From Acidobacteriota bacterium (lineage in GTDB: Bacteria; Acidobacteriota; Terriglobia; Terriglobales; Acidobacteriaceae), in assembly GCA_023410055.1 (NCBI GenBank), contig JAEYQK010000106.1, positions 1 to 64,000 of the forward strand: DNA of 64,000 nt, given 5' to 3'. Of this stretch, positions 14,918 to 24,003 are shown in pieces. A model generated the notes under the pieces. It had not been told where the DNA came from. It did no database searches and was given only the letters and a program-made list of their open reading frames with translations. The stretch's first letter is position 1. Each line of letters starts with the position of its first letter. Made by a program: the position numbers and the translations under genes.

Positions 14918-17900
14918 CTATGCGCTTGCAGCTGTGGGTTGCACTTCATGGAAGCGAACCGAAACCAGCTTGGAGACGCCGGGTTCCTGCATTGTCACTC
15001 CGTACATGATGGGCGCAATACTCATCGTTTTCTTGCTGTGCGTGATCAGGATGAACTGCGTGTGAGCACTCATCTCCCGGACGAGTTCGGTAAAGCGGCC
15101 AACGTTGGATTCGTCAAGGGGCGCATCGACTTCGTCCAGGATGCAGAACGGACTCGGCTGGAACTGGAAGATGCCGACGAGCAATGAGAGCGCAGTAAGA
15201 GCCTTTTCCCCACCAGAGAGCAGCAGTACGTTTTGCAGGCGCTTGCCCGGAGGCGAGGCGACAACGTCGATGCCGCTCTCCATCGAGTTTTCTTCGTCGG
15301 TCAGTTTCATGAAAGCCTGGCCGCCGCCGAAGAGTTTTGTGAACGTGCGCGAGAAGTTGTCGTTGATGATGTGGAACGCTTCTTCAAACTTCTGCTTGGA
15401 GATGGCCTCGATCTCTTTGATCGTGGCTTGCGTGTTCTCGATGGAATCGAGCAAGTCCTTGCGTTGCGTGTCGAGGAATTGGTGGCGCTGCTCGGTTTCG
15501 TTGTATTCCTCAAGAGCCATCATGTTCACCGCGCCGAAATTGTCGAGCTTGTCTCGGAGTTCGCGATAGGCGGCGTCTTCGGTTGCGAGTTGCTCGCCTT
15601 CAACCTTGATGACGGTCTCGTCGACAATGAGTTCCTGCGGTGTCAGGCCAAGGTCGTTCACCGATGTTTCTGTCATGTGCTGCGCGTCGGAGTCGAGGCG
15701 GGCGACGGAGGTGGCCAATTCACCGCGGCGGTCGCGAGCCTTGTCCATGGCTTCACGAGCAGAGCGGAGCTGTTCCTCAAGTTCGGCGAGGCGGGCGCGG
15801 ATTTGTTCGGACTCGGTCTGGAGTTCGGTCTCTTGAGCCTGTGCGCGTTCACGCTCGGCAGCGAGCGCGACGATCTTCTCGGCGAGTTCGACATTCTCGG
15901 CTTCGCGCTGATTGCGTTCGGCGGCGGCGGACTGAATCTGTGACTGGAGGGACTTCACGCGCCCGGCGACTTCGGCAACCAGGGACTCGATGCGCTGGAG
16001 TGCTTGAGCAGCGGCGCGGCGGCGTTCTTCGAGGGCCGCGACTTGTGCGCGAACTTCCGAGGCAGCGAGCGCAGCGGCATCGCGGGCTTCGCGAAGACGG
16101 CCGAGTTCTTGCTGCGACGAAGTCATTTCGTTTTCGAGCTGGGTACGACGATCTTCGTTGCGATCGAGTTCCGCGCTCTTCTCGGCGATGAAGGTTTCTT
16201 TGGCGGCCTTCTCCTGGCCGACACGGCTGAGTTCCTTTTCGTAGGTGCCGAGGCGCCCGCGGACTCGCTCCATCTCGCTGTCGAGTTGCTTGAGCGTGTG
16301 GCCGCTGGTCATGGCCTGCTTCTCGCTATCGCGACGCTCGCCTTCGAGCCGCTCGATCAGGGCGGTGATCTCGGTGATCTCGCGGCTGAGGGTGAAGACT
16401 TTCGTTTCTTCGTCTCGAAGAGCGTTCTCGAGTTCGTCGAGGTGGCGCATCACGTCGCGAAGTTCGCGCTTCATTGCGAGGGGGCCTTCGGTACGCTGCT
16501 TGCCGCCCGTGACGGTGACGTTGTGGAAGCACTCACCGCTGGTGTGGCTGAGGAAGAAAGCGTCGGGATTTTGCAGCGCGAGTTCACGGCCGACGGTTCC
16601 ATCGGGAACGATGTAGCCGTCACGAAGCTTGGGCAGAATGACTTCGAGCGACTTTCCGAAGCCATCGAGAACACGGACGGCTCGCTTGAGGGGCACGACG
16701 CTAGTGTAGTCAGCCGGCGCGAGGGGCGTTCCACCGTCGGGGACGAACGAGAACTTGGCTTGCGAGTCGGTGGGATGAACCAGGAACGTTGCGCGTCCGT
16801 CGACGTCGGTACGGAGCATCTGGAGTCCGTGGTCGGCTGCGTCCCAGGACTTGACGACGATGTAGTTGAGTTCGTCGCGGAGGAACTCGTCGACGACATT
16901 CTCGTAACGGTCTTCGACGTCGAGGAAGTCGGCCAGCACGCCGACAGGGCGGTAGCCGTCCTGCATGGCTCCGGACTGGAAGAGACGCTTGACCGATTCG
17001 GTCGAATAGCCGTGCTCCGTGATGAGTGCTTCCAGTGAGGAGCGCTTTCCTTGCAGGGAAGCGAATTCGGCGCGGAGTCCATCCAGGCGGCGCTTGGAAT
17101 CTGTCTCAGCGGCACGTTTTTCCTGAAGCTTCGCGCGCGCTTCGCCAAGCTGCGATTCAAGCGAGGCGACCTTTTCGGACGCCGACGCGAACTCGATGGT
17201 GAGTTGGCCGCGTTCGCCGCCGAAGTTCTCCAGTTGAACGTTTGCTGAAGTAATTTCGTTCTGGAGACGCTGCGTCTCGCGTTCGAGCGACGCGATGTTT
17301 TCTTCGGCTTGCGTGATGCGGTTGCGGACCGTGGCCGAATCGTTTGCCGCCTGCATGATCGCTACGCGACGCTGCTCCAGTTCGCGCTCGGTTGTAGCGA
17401 GCAATTCGGCTGCTGATTGCGCTTGCTGCTGGCGGGTGTTGAGGTCGCTCTGTGCGGCGCAGACGTCGTTGGCAGCGGTCTGAAGGGTCTCGCGATTCTG
17501 CTCGCGTTCGGCTTCGAGGGTGGCCAGTTTTTCGGAAGTCTCGCCAAGTTCGGCCTGCGCCGCTTCGGAACGGCGGACGAGTTCGGCGCAACGCTCTTCG
17601 TTGGTGCGGGACTTAGCCGTTGCGCGATCGCTTTCGAGGGCGATCTGGCCAAGACGTTCGCGGACCTGACGGAGGCCGGTTTCGATTTCGTAACCGCGCT
17701 GGGTACGTTCGCCCTGTTCGGATTCCATCTGACGGACGGCGTCGGTGCGAAGGTGCAGCTCTTCGGTGATTCCTGTCAGCTCAGCTTCGAGCTGTTCTTT
17801 CTCGTGCAGAAGCTGGGCGAACTTGCTGGCGATGACGACCCGAAGTTTTTCGCGCATCTCGTCACGGAGACGGGCATAGCGCGCGGCCTTGGCCGCCTGG

Positions 17901-18862
17901 CGCTTCAGGGAGTTCATCTGGCGCGTGACTTCTTCGAAGATGTCGTTGACGCGGTTCAGATTGAGTTTGGCGTCTTCGAGGCGGGCTTCGGCGAGGCGCT
18001 TCTTGGTCTTGAACTTAGTGATGCCCGCGGCCTCTTCGATGATGGCGCGACGGTCAGTCGGTTTCGAAGAGAGGATCTGGCCGATGCGTCCCTGCTCGAT
18101 GATGGCGTAGGACTCGGGACCGAGGCCGGTGCCCATGAAGATGTCCTGAATGTCGCGCAGGCGGCAGAGCTTGTGATTGAGCAGGTATTCGCTTTCACCG
18201 GAGCGGAACAGCCGGCGGGTGACTACGATCTCGCCCTTCTTGAGCGTGACCCGGTTGAACTTGCGGCGGCGAATCTTGAGTACGACCTGCGGGGCGGCCT
18301 GGACCTGGGCGGACGCACCTTCAAGAGCGGCCTCGTTCTCTGCTTCCTCGGACGTTGCCTCTGCAGGGGCTTGGGGGCCTTCTGCGGCGGCGATTGGCTG
18401 CGCAGCCCCTGCTGCGGGTGTGTCAGCCCCTGCGGGCGCTTCTGCGGCCTTGTGGGGGTGTACCTCGTCGGTATAGGACTCGGTATCGTTAGCGGCTTCA
18501 GCTCGGACGGTGTCCTCATCCCAGTCGTCGGCGGGCATTTCGTCGCGAATCTCGATCTCGGGTTCGTCGTCGACATCTGCACCCTCGTAGACCTGCGGAT
18601 CAACGAGCGTAAGGCTCACTTCAGCCATGCCAGTAGGCTTGCGGTCGCGCGTTCCGGCGAAGATGACGTCTTCCATACGGGAACCGCGTAGAGATTTCGC
18701 TGACTGCTCGCCCAACACCCAGGTGATCGCGTCCGAAATATTGGATTTCCCGCATCCGTTCGGGCCGACGATGGCAGCCACTCCATCGCCGCTAAAGCGG
18801 AGTTCTGTACGGTCACAGAACGATTTGAACCCGAGTATCTGAAGCTTCTTAAGTTTGAGCAA
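14918..18862 (-). CDS. smc: Chromosome segregation ATPase SMC with an acidic insert in the head
   Basis: Condensin subunit that organises and segregates the chromosome. Walker A GPNGCGKS is at residues 33-40, the signature LLLSGGEKALTALSLL and the Walker B CILDEVDAPLDESN are near the C-terminus, and long coiled coils flank a central hinge (GYRPVGVLADFLDVEDRYEN). At 1314 residues it is well over 100 residues longer than usual bacterial SMC. The excess is in the N-terminal head: residues about 90-208, after AEVSLTLVDPQ and before EIVVTRRLFRSGESEYLLN, are a Glu/Asp/Ala/Pro-rich stretch predicted to be disordered. The frame is intact and both ATPase halves are complete, so the protein should be functional. 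Single gene; scpA and scpB are not nearby. Confidence 0.96.
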   Translation of the reverse strand: MLKLKKLQILGFKSFCDRTELRFSGDGVAAIVGPNGCGKSNISDAITWVLGEQSAKSLRGSRMEDVIFAGTRDRKPTGMAEVSLTLVDPQVYEGADVDDEPEIEIRDEMPADDWDEDTVRAEAANDTESYTDEVHPHKAAEAPAGADTPAAGAAQPIAAAEGPQAPAEATSEEAENEAALEGASAQVQAAPQVVLKIRRRKFNRVTLKKGEIVVTRRLFRSGESEYLLNHKLCRLRDIQDIFMGTGLGPESYAIIEQGRIGQILSSKPTDRRAIIEEAAGITKFKTKKRLAEARLEDAKLNLNRVNDIFEEVTRQMNSLKRQAAKAARYARLRDEMREKLRVVIASKFAQLLHEKEQLEAELTGITEELHLRTDAVRQMESEQGERTQRGYEIETGLRQVRERLGQIALESDRATAKSRTNEERCAELVRRSEAAQAELGETSEKLATLEAEREQNRETLQTAANDVCAAQSDLNTRQQQAQSAAELLATTERELEQRRVAIMQAANDSATVRNRITQAEENIASLERETQRLQNEITSANVQLENFGGERGQLTIEFASASEKVASLESQLGEARAKLQEKRAAETDSKRRLDGLRAEFASLQGKRSSLEALITEHGYSTESVKRLFQSGAMQDGYRPVGVLADFLDVEDRYENVVDEFLRDELNYIVVKSWDAADHGLQMLRTDVDGRATFLVHPTDSQAKFSFVPDGGTPLAPADYTSVVPLKRAVRVLDGFGKSLEVILPKLRDGYIVPDGTVGRELALQNPDAFFLSHTSGECFHNVTVTGGKQRTEGPLAMKRELRDVMRHLDELENALRDEETKVFTLSREITEITALIERLEGERRDSEKQAMTSGHTLKQLDSEMERVRGRLGTYEKELSRVGQEKAAKETFIAEKSAELDRNEDRRTQLENEMTSSQQELGRLREARDAAALAASEVRAQVAALEERRRAAAQALQRIESLVAEVAGRVKSLQSQIQSAAAERNQREAENVELAEKIVALAAERERAQAQETELQTESEQIRARLAELEEQLRSAREAMDKARDRRGELATSVARLDSDAQHMTETSVNDLGLTPQELIVDETVIKVEGEQLATEDAAYRELRDKLDNFGAVNMMALEEYNETEQRHQFLDTQRKDLLDSIENTQATIKEIEAISKQKFEEAFHIINDNFSRTFTKLFGGGQAFMKLTDEENSMESGIDVVASPPGKRLQNVLLLSGGEKALTALSLLVGIFQFQPSPFCILDEVDAPLDESNVGRFTELVREMSAHTQFILITHSKKTMSIAPIMYGVTMQEPGVSKLVSVRFHEVQPTAASA

Positions 18863-19398
18863 GTTTTACTCCTTACAGCCTCTGGCACAGTGACTTATCA
18901 GACACAGCTTGCCGACCGAACGCTGCCACACCGAGCCTCAATGTACCGAGAGAGTAACGCCCGGTCAAGCAAGAAACACAATATGTAGCGTAGTTGGTGC
19001 AAGTACCACGCCATATTGCACACAAAATGCAGCAACTCTGGTTTTGTACCGCCACGATTGCACCAAGATTTGTGCACATCTAGGCAATACACAAGCATGT
19101 TCCTAGGGTGTGATAAAGAGGGCGGGAAACAGCCAGAGCAGTGCAATCGTAGCGCGGTTTCGGAAGGAGTGCAATGGGAACGGGGGCTCCGGCTTTCGTT
19201 CGGTGCTTGCGCGAGCTACCGACCTGGTTGCGTTCAAGCGGTGCGTTCTGAATTCGCCCCGATGCGCACAACGGCAAGCGACAATGCGCAGTTACGTTCG
19301 AAAGTTCTCGAGCACCATCAGCACTGACACGCTCTGATCAATCGATGTATTATTCAGCATTCATCCAGAGATGTTCAAAGCTTAGGGAGACGTTCGAA
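18863..19398. other. 536-base gap between divergent smc and an exported-protein operon
   Basis: It should hold the promoters of both neighbours. I see no tRNA, repeat-family copy or conserved RNA. The only coding signal is a 25-codon frame at 19174 with a good ribosome binding site, listed separately. Confidence 0.5.
19174..19251 (+). CDS. Possible small ORF with strong ribosome binding site
   Basis: ATG preceded by GGAAGGAG with a 4-base gap, encoding 25 residues (begins MGTGAPAFVRCLRELP). No similarity known to me. The ribosome binding site is the only support, so this may be chance. Confidence 0.2.
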   Translation: MGTGAPAFVRCLRELPTWLRSSGAF

Positions 19399-20859
19399 AT
19401 GAGACCGTCTTGCTGTGATGATGTTCGCTGTTCTGCAGAAAGTTCCTCTAGTGTCTCTGTGATCGTGCAGGAGACTTTTCACCTCCCTTCATCGGTCGTA
19501 ATTGGATTTGCGGCGCTGATGATTGTCGTTTTGCTGGAGCCGCGCGTTAACGCGCAGGTGCCGGAACCGAACGGACCCAAGTGCGAGCCGAGCGCCGTCA
19601 GCGACTGCAATTTCGGTCACCGAGATTCGCGACCCGCACGCCATAGGGACGAGCAACGCAGTCCGCAAGATGAAGAACGCGCACGCAAAAAGGCTGAAAA
19701 GGACGCAGCCAAAGAGAAGAAGAAGCAGGAACAGCGCGAGAAAGCCGAGCGGGACGCCCTGGACAAGAAGGCAGGCAAGGTGCTTAGCGGGCTGGCGAAG
19801 GCTACTGCCGAAATGCGGGCGATACAGGAGCGCAAGGAAGCTATGGAGGCGCAACGCCTTCAGGAGATCTTTGATGGCCGTCGAGCCGAGGTTGTCGCGT
19901 CGTTGAAGGAAGCCGATCCTGTCGTTCTCAGTTCAAATGCTCCGGTTCCCGATGGCGCTGAGAATGTAACTCCAGCGTATGCCGGCGGCTTGACAGTTCA
20001 GTTGAAGGGACCGAATGGCCCGCCGGCATGGGACGCGCAGATTACCGATCCGGAGATTGCGAAGTCGGCCAAACGCCTCAAAGCCATTGTTCCGCCGCTT
20101 CCGATCTCGCAGGAGCAAGGCCCGGTCACGCTGAAGGATATCTATCTGGGTGACGACAGGCTTGCCAAGACTGCCGACTATGTCATCGCCGGATGGGAGA
20201 TGGTCGGGCTGCTTGGCGAACGATTTCCGGTGCCGTACAACTACATCCTGATCGCGGGCAAGACGTTCATAGCAGGGGAAGATGGCGCTTACCTCCATCT
20301 CGTGGAGCAAGAGAAGGACTACGACGCGGCACTGCGTTACCTGAAAGATCCTGCGAAATCGCAGCAGTTCGCAAATCTGGTTCAGAGTATTCGCCAGAAG
20401 CGCACTCTTCCATCGTCGGTCGATCCGGATATGGAGAGAGCGGCGCAGGCGATCTGCGATCCGCGGTTGGGCCACGAAGTCACGATGTCGATTGATGCGA
20501 TGTTCTCTCGCGAAGCGATGTCGGCGATGCTGCGGAAGGCTACGCTCGAACTGGTTTCCGCTAAAGCGGGAGAGAAGTTCGAAGGCTTGGTCAATGATCT
20601 GAACAAGCGCAAGGCCGTCTTCGATGCGGTGCGGGCCGAGCGCGAGCAGATGCGCAAAATGATGGCCCTGGAGACTACAACGCCAGAGCAACGCAAACAG
20701 ATCAAGGCTGTGATCGACCGCGCAAATGAACTATCGGCTTCGGTCTACAAGATGGAGCGGGTCAGAGGTGTGATTGATGGAATGAACATCAGTGACCTTA
20801 CTGACAAGGTTGCGAACCGTATTCTCGACAAGGAAGAAGAGGAGACAGAATCCAAATGA
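19399..20859 (+). CDS. Exported or membrane-anchored coiled-coil protein of unknown function
   Basis: A 486-residue protein that I do not recognise. The ATG at 19399 has AGGGAGA eight bases upstream; a longer frame from 19345 lacks this. A hydrophobic segment at about residues 32-48 (VIGFAALMIVVLLEPRVNAQ) reads as a late signal peptide or anchor ending at VNA-Q. A highly charged Lys/Glu/Arg/Gln coiled coil follows at about residues 80-150 (ARKKAEKDAAKEKKKQEQRE). The C-terminal two thirds look globular, with VTPAYAGGLTVQL and a late helical part. Its stop overlaps the ATG of the ankyrin protein by four bases (ATGA), so the two are translationally coupled and probably work together outside the cytoplasm. 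Confidence 0.7.
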   Translation: MRPSCCDDVRCSAESSSSVSVIVQETFHLPSSVVIGFAALMIVVLLEPRVNAQVPEPNGPKCEPSAVSDCNFGHRDSRPARHRDEQRSPQDEERARKKAEKDAAKEKKKQEQREKAERDALDKKAGKVLSGLAKATAEMRAIQERKEAMEAQRLQEIFDGRRAEVVASLKEADPVVLSSNAPVPDGAENVTPAYAGGLTVQLKGPNGPPAWDAQITDPEIAKSAKRLKAIVPPLPISQEQGPVTLKDIYLGDDRLAKTADYVIAGWEMVGLLGERFPVPYNYILIAGKTFIAGEDGAYLHLVEQEKDYDAALRYLKDPAKSQQFANLVQSIRQKRTLPSSVDPDMERAAQAICDPRLGHEVTMSIDAMFSREAMSAMLRKATLELVSAKAGEKFEGLVNDLNKRKAVFDAVRAEREQMRKMMALETTTPEQRKQIKAVIDRANELSASVYKMERVRGVIDGMNISDLTDKVANRILDKEEEETESK

Positions 20860-21941
20860 CGAGCCTGCGCCAGGTGAAGTTCGTGAAGAGGATGTTCTCT
20901 CTTGTTCTTGCTACCAGCTGTCTGTGTTTCGTCACTCCGGCTTCAGCTCAATACAGTCTTGAGGACCGTCTTGTGAAGGCAGCCCGCGACGGTAAGGTCG
21001 AAGAGGTCCGGGAGTTGCTGGACAAAGGCGCCGATATCAACGCACAGAAGTGCTACTTGGCCTTGTCGAGGGGGTTGTCGAGCGACCTTACGGCACTTCA
21101 ATGTGCGACCGCCAATGGACACGCTGAAGTGGTCAGGTTGCTTCTGGAAAGGGGCGCTAACCTCGAGATCAAGGACCGCGATGGCAAGGGTGTTACAGCT
21201 CTGCTGATGGCGGCTGACAACCACAACATCGAAATTACGAAACTGCTGCTCAAGGCGGGAGCGGATGTAAACGCCACCAATGGCATCGATTCCGCGCTGT
21301 ATTATGTTGCGCAACATTCTGGGCTTGGTTGGACTGACGAGATAACGCTTGAGATGGCGAAGCTCCTGTTGGATGCCGGCGCTGACATGAATATAAGGGC
21401 GGGCAACTATGGCACTGTGCTCGATGTAGCCAAGGGGAATGGCCCCGCTGCGCTGGTGGATCTTATGGTGCAGACGCAACGCCAACGGCAACTCGCGGCA
21501 GAGATGACGACCCTGCAACCGGAGGAGAGGTGCAAGCGTTATGTGGGCACCCTTCAGCAATTACCGGGTGACGAGATGTTGCGCGAAAAGGTTATCCAGT
21601 GCGCCCTCGCACTTCCGGAACTTCCAAAGGTCGCCGATGAAGCGCGTCAACTGTTCATTCTGGGTACGTCGAAGATCAAACAGGCGAAGACCGTTCCTGA
21701 GCTTGCTGAGCCTGTAACGCTACTGCGCAAAGCGACCGATCTCGCCCCTTGGTGGGCCAACGCCTACTACAATCTTGCTTCGGTGCTTGAGTTGAGCGGC
21801 AAGTACGACGAAGCCACAACGGCGCTTAATCACTATCTGGAACTGAATCCACCGGAGGTCGAGGCCCGTGAGGCGCGCGCACGCCTGGGTGTGATTCAGA
21901 CATTGAAAGAAGCCGCCATCAAGAGCGCAAGAAAGAAATAG
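20856..21941 (+). CDS. Exported ankyrin-repeat protein with C-terminal TPR-like unit
   Basis: A 361-residue protein. Residues 1-31 are a signal peptide (RMFSLVLATSCLCFVTPASA-Q). Four to five ankyrin repeats follow: VKAARDGKVEEVRELLDKGA, LQCATANGHAEVVRLLLERG, LLMAADNHNIEITKLLLKAG and a further unit with MAKLLLDAGADMNI. The last 90 residues include a TPR-like pair (ANAYYNLASVLELSGKYDEA). Both modules serve protein binding. It is coupled to the upstream coiled-coil protein by a 4-base overlap and sits 28 bases before a zinc-ribbon gene. Periplasmic location is inferred from the signal peptide; the partner is unknown. Confidence 0.85.
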   Translation: MTSLRQVKFVKRMFSLVLATSCLCFVTPASAQYSLEDRLVKAARDGKVEEVRELLDKGADINAQKCYLALSRGLSSDLTALQCATANGHAEVVRLLLERGANLEIKDRDGKGVTALLMAADNHNIEITKLLLKAGADVNATNGIDSALYYVAQHSGLGWTDEITLEMAKLLLDAGADMNIRAGNYGTVLDVAKGNGPAALVDLMVQTQRQRQLAAEMTTLQPEERCKRYVGTLQQLPGDEMLREKVIQCALALPELPKVADEARQLFILGTSKIKQAKTVPELAEPVTLLRKATDLAPWWANAYYNLASVLELSGKYDEATTALNHYLELNPPEVEAREARARLGVIQTLKEAAIKSARKK

Positions 21942-21969
21942 GCGATTTCCAAAAAGGAGAGAGTGTAAC

Positions 21970-22242
21970 GTGGCACCCGAAGATAGCAGATGTCCACGCA
22001 ACAGCGGCGAACGGGTGTGTTTCTACTGCGGCGGTAGCGACATTGTGTCTGGGCTTACCATAGACCAGACGGCGGATGCGGGGCAGATAGGCTTGGTCTA
22101 CAAGGCTTGGAGACTCTTGCAGGGAACTGAGCGGCTCTATGCAGATATGTGCCCATCCTGCGGTACTGTGTTGCGGTTGTACGTGAAGCATCCCAACAGG
22201 GACTGGATCGTGAATAAGGAACCGGCGCGGCAAAAAACGTAG
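21970..22242 (+). CDS. Small zinc-ribbon protein
   Basis: A 90-residue cytoplasmic protein beginning at GTG 21970, with AAGGAGAGAG about six bases upstream. Two CxxC knuckles, CFYC (residues 17-20) and CPSC (61-64), should bind one zinc ion. No enzyme motif is seen. It is last in a three-gene run with the coiled-coil and ankyrin proteins. A loosely similar protein with more CxxC pairs is at 35821-36174. Confidence 0.65.
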   Translation: MAPEDSRCPRNSGERVCFYCGGSDIVSGLTIDQTADAGQIGLVYKAWRLLQGTERLYADMCPSCGTVLRLYVKHPNRDWIVNKEPARQKT

Positions 22243-22263
22243 GGTGTCTTGCAACGGCAATGA

Positions 22264-23400
22264 TCAACAGATCCGGGGTAGCTGCTCCCCAAGCAGTGTG
22301 TCGAGGATGCGCGTGCCGCCGATGCCGGTTTTCATGGTTACCATGCCTGGGTGCTCAGCGACGATTTCGCCGATAATCCTCGCGTCAGAACCTAGTGGGT
22401 GCTGCTGCATGCGTTGCAGCACAGCGTCAGCGGAACCGGATGCGACTACCGCAACCAGCTTACCTTCATTGGCGACGTAGAGCGGATCGAGTCCGAGAAT
22501 CTCGCAGGCCCCCTTGACGGTATCGTGCACCGGGATTTCCGATTCATGCAGGTGCATGCCGACGCGCGAGCGTTCAGCTATCTCGTGCAGGACAGTGGCC
22601 ACGCCGCCTCGGGTGGCATCGCGCAGACAGTGTACGTCGGTAGATGCTTCGAGCATGGCAGCAACCAGTCCATGCAGCGGGGCCGTATCACTCTCGATTA
22701 CTCCCTCGAATTCCAGGTTCTCGCGCTGGGACATGATGGCCAGGCCATGATCACCTATATAGCCGCTGAGGATGATTTTGTCGCCAGGCCGGGCACGATC
22801 GGCAGAGATGTTGACCGGTTTTTCGACAATCCCGATGCCTGTCGTAGTGATAAAGACCTTGTCGCCCTTTCCGCGATTGACCACTTTCGTGTCTCCCGTC
22901 ACAAGCTGCACGCCGGCCTCGCTCGCCGCGCTCGACATGGAATTAACAACGCGGCGTAAGTCGTCGACAAGTAATCCTTCTTCCAGGATGAACGCAGCAG
23001 AGATGTACAGTGGTCGTGCGCCGCTCATCGCGAGATCGTTGACGGTGCCATTGACTGCAAGGTTTCCGATGTTGCCGCCGGGGAAGAATATCGGCGTGAC
23101 TACAAACGAGTCGGTCGTGAACGCCAGACGGGAGCCGTTGATCTGAAGCACAGCCTGATCATCAAGCTTATCCAGCAAAGGATTCGTGAACGCAGGAATG
23201 AATACCTGCTCAATCAGTTGAGACGTTAGCTTTCCGCCGCTGCCGTGACCAATGACAATCTGCTTGTGATCGAAGATCGGCAAGGGACACGCCGGGCCGG
23301 GCTGAACGGCTGAGTTCGCACTGTGGGCGGGTGATCCGTTCCTGTCTTCTACTGGCTTCAGCGGCGAAACAGCGTCAGAACTCGTTTTCATGTTGCTCAT
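22264..23400 (-). CDS. hypE: Hydrogenase maturation factor HypE
   Basis: HypE takes a carbamoyl group from HypF and dehydrates it to the cyanide ligand of [NiFe]-hydrogenase. The N-terminal GHGSGGKLT, the central VNDLAMSGARPLYISAAFILEEG, the ATP-binding VTGDTKVV and LRDATRGGVATVLHEIAE, and the essential C-terminal PRIC with its carbamoylated Cys as the last residue are all present. It carries an extra N-terminal stretch of about 45 residues of low complexity before PIFDHKQIVIGHG. No hypABCDF or hydrogenase gene is in the window, so HypE stands alone here. The activity depends on partners encoded elsewhere. Confidence 0.95.
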   Translation of the reverse strand: MSNMKTSSDAVSPLKPVEDRNGSPAHSANSAVQPGPACPLPIFDHKQIVIGHGSGGKLTSQLIEQVFIPAFTNPLLDKLDDQAVLQINGSRLAFTTDSFVVTPIFFPGGNIGNLAVNGTVNDLAMSGARPLYISAAFILEEGLLVDDLRRVVNSMSSAASEAGVQLVTGDTKVVNRGKGDKVFITTTGIGIVEKPVNISADRARPGDKIILSGYIGDHGLAIMSQRENLEFEGVIESDTAPLHGLVAAMLEASTDVHCLRDATRGGVATVLHEIAERSRVGMHLHESEIPVHDTVKGACEILGLDPLYVANEGKLVAVVASGSADAVLQRMQQHPLGSDARIIGEIVAEHPGMVTMKTGIGGTRILDTLLGEQLPRIC

Positions 23401-23514
23401 CAGATCACGTCCTCGCCGCCTATGGCGGGGTAAACCTCAGAGTAACGCAGCAGTGATGCACCTACCACTCCGACCTGTGTTCATGCTTGGTCCCGCGGGT
23501 GCATCCAATCGCAA

Positions 23515-23940
23515 ATGCGGCGTCCATGCTTTCTCGTGCTTGATCGTGAATTCCCCGGGAGTATATCAACTCGCAAGCTGGTGATCGAGACTGCAAAATT
23601 GAATGTCATCACCGCTTATGATCCTGATGAAGCCATAGAGACGCTAGAACGTTTCCCCAACGTCGACGGCGTTGTATTCGATGCGGAGACAGAAGGGACT
23701 TCGTGCAGCAAGCTGGCGGAGCGACTTCGGGCGGTGAGAAAGAATGTGCTGCTCGTCGTCACTTCTGCCGGGGCTATGGCTGTGTGCGGTAAAGGACCGT
23801 ACTACGTGGAAAGCCACGATCCTGGGGGCCTGCTCAATTTCCTGAAGGGGCTGTGCGAAAGCGAAGCAGAGCGCTCCGTTGAGAAGGAGGAGCCGCAACA
23901 TGAGGAACGATTCTCGCAGGACAAGTCCAAGGCAAGCTGA
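23515..23940 (+). CDS. Degenerate response-regulator receiver-like protein
   Basis: A 141-residue protein with a receiver-like fold: CFLVLDREF as first strand, AYDPDEAIETLERF helix and the GVVFDAET strand with a candidate phospho-acceptor Asp. VLLVVTSAGA holds the Thr/Ser position, but the acidic pair at the first strand is reduced to one Asp and no conserved Lys is evident. It may therefore not be phosphorylated. The last 30 residues are a charged Glu/Lys/Gln tail. It is divergent from hypE and in front of the methyltransferase gene. No output domain is present. Confidence 0.6.
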   Translation: MRRPCFLVLDREFPGSISTRKLVIETAKLNVITAYDPDEAIETLERFPNVDGVVFDAETEGTSCSKLAERLRAVRKNVLLVVTSAGAMAVCGKGPYYVESHDPGGLLNFLKGLCESEAERSVEKEEPQHEERFSQDKSKAS

Positions 23941-24003
23941 AATCTTTGCTGCCACAGTTCCACCACCTTAGAAGCCTGCATCCTACGAGGACGCACGGAG
24001 AAG

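Noticed and set aside
14694..15187. Plus-strand frames in the purC-smc gap and smc 3' end
   Set aside because: They overlap the purC promoter and the smc C-terminus in antisense and lack ribosome binding sites or recognisable composition.
17417..18691. A 424-codon open frame on the plus strand opposite smc
   Set aside because: It is antisense to a complete, highly conserved smc gene and its translation is low-complexity Gly/Leu/Glu sequence typical of shadow frames in GC-rich genes.
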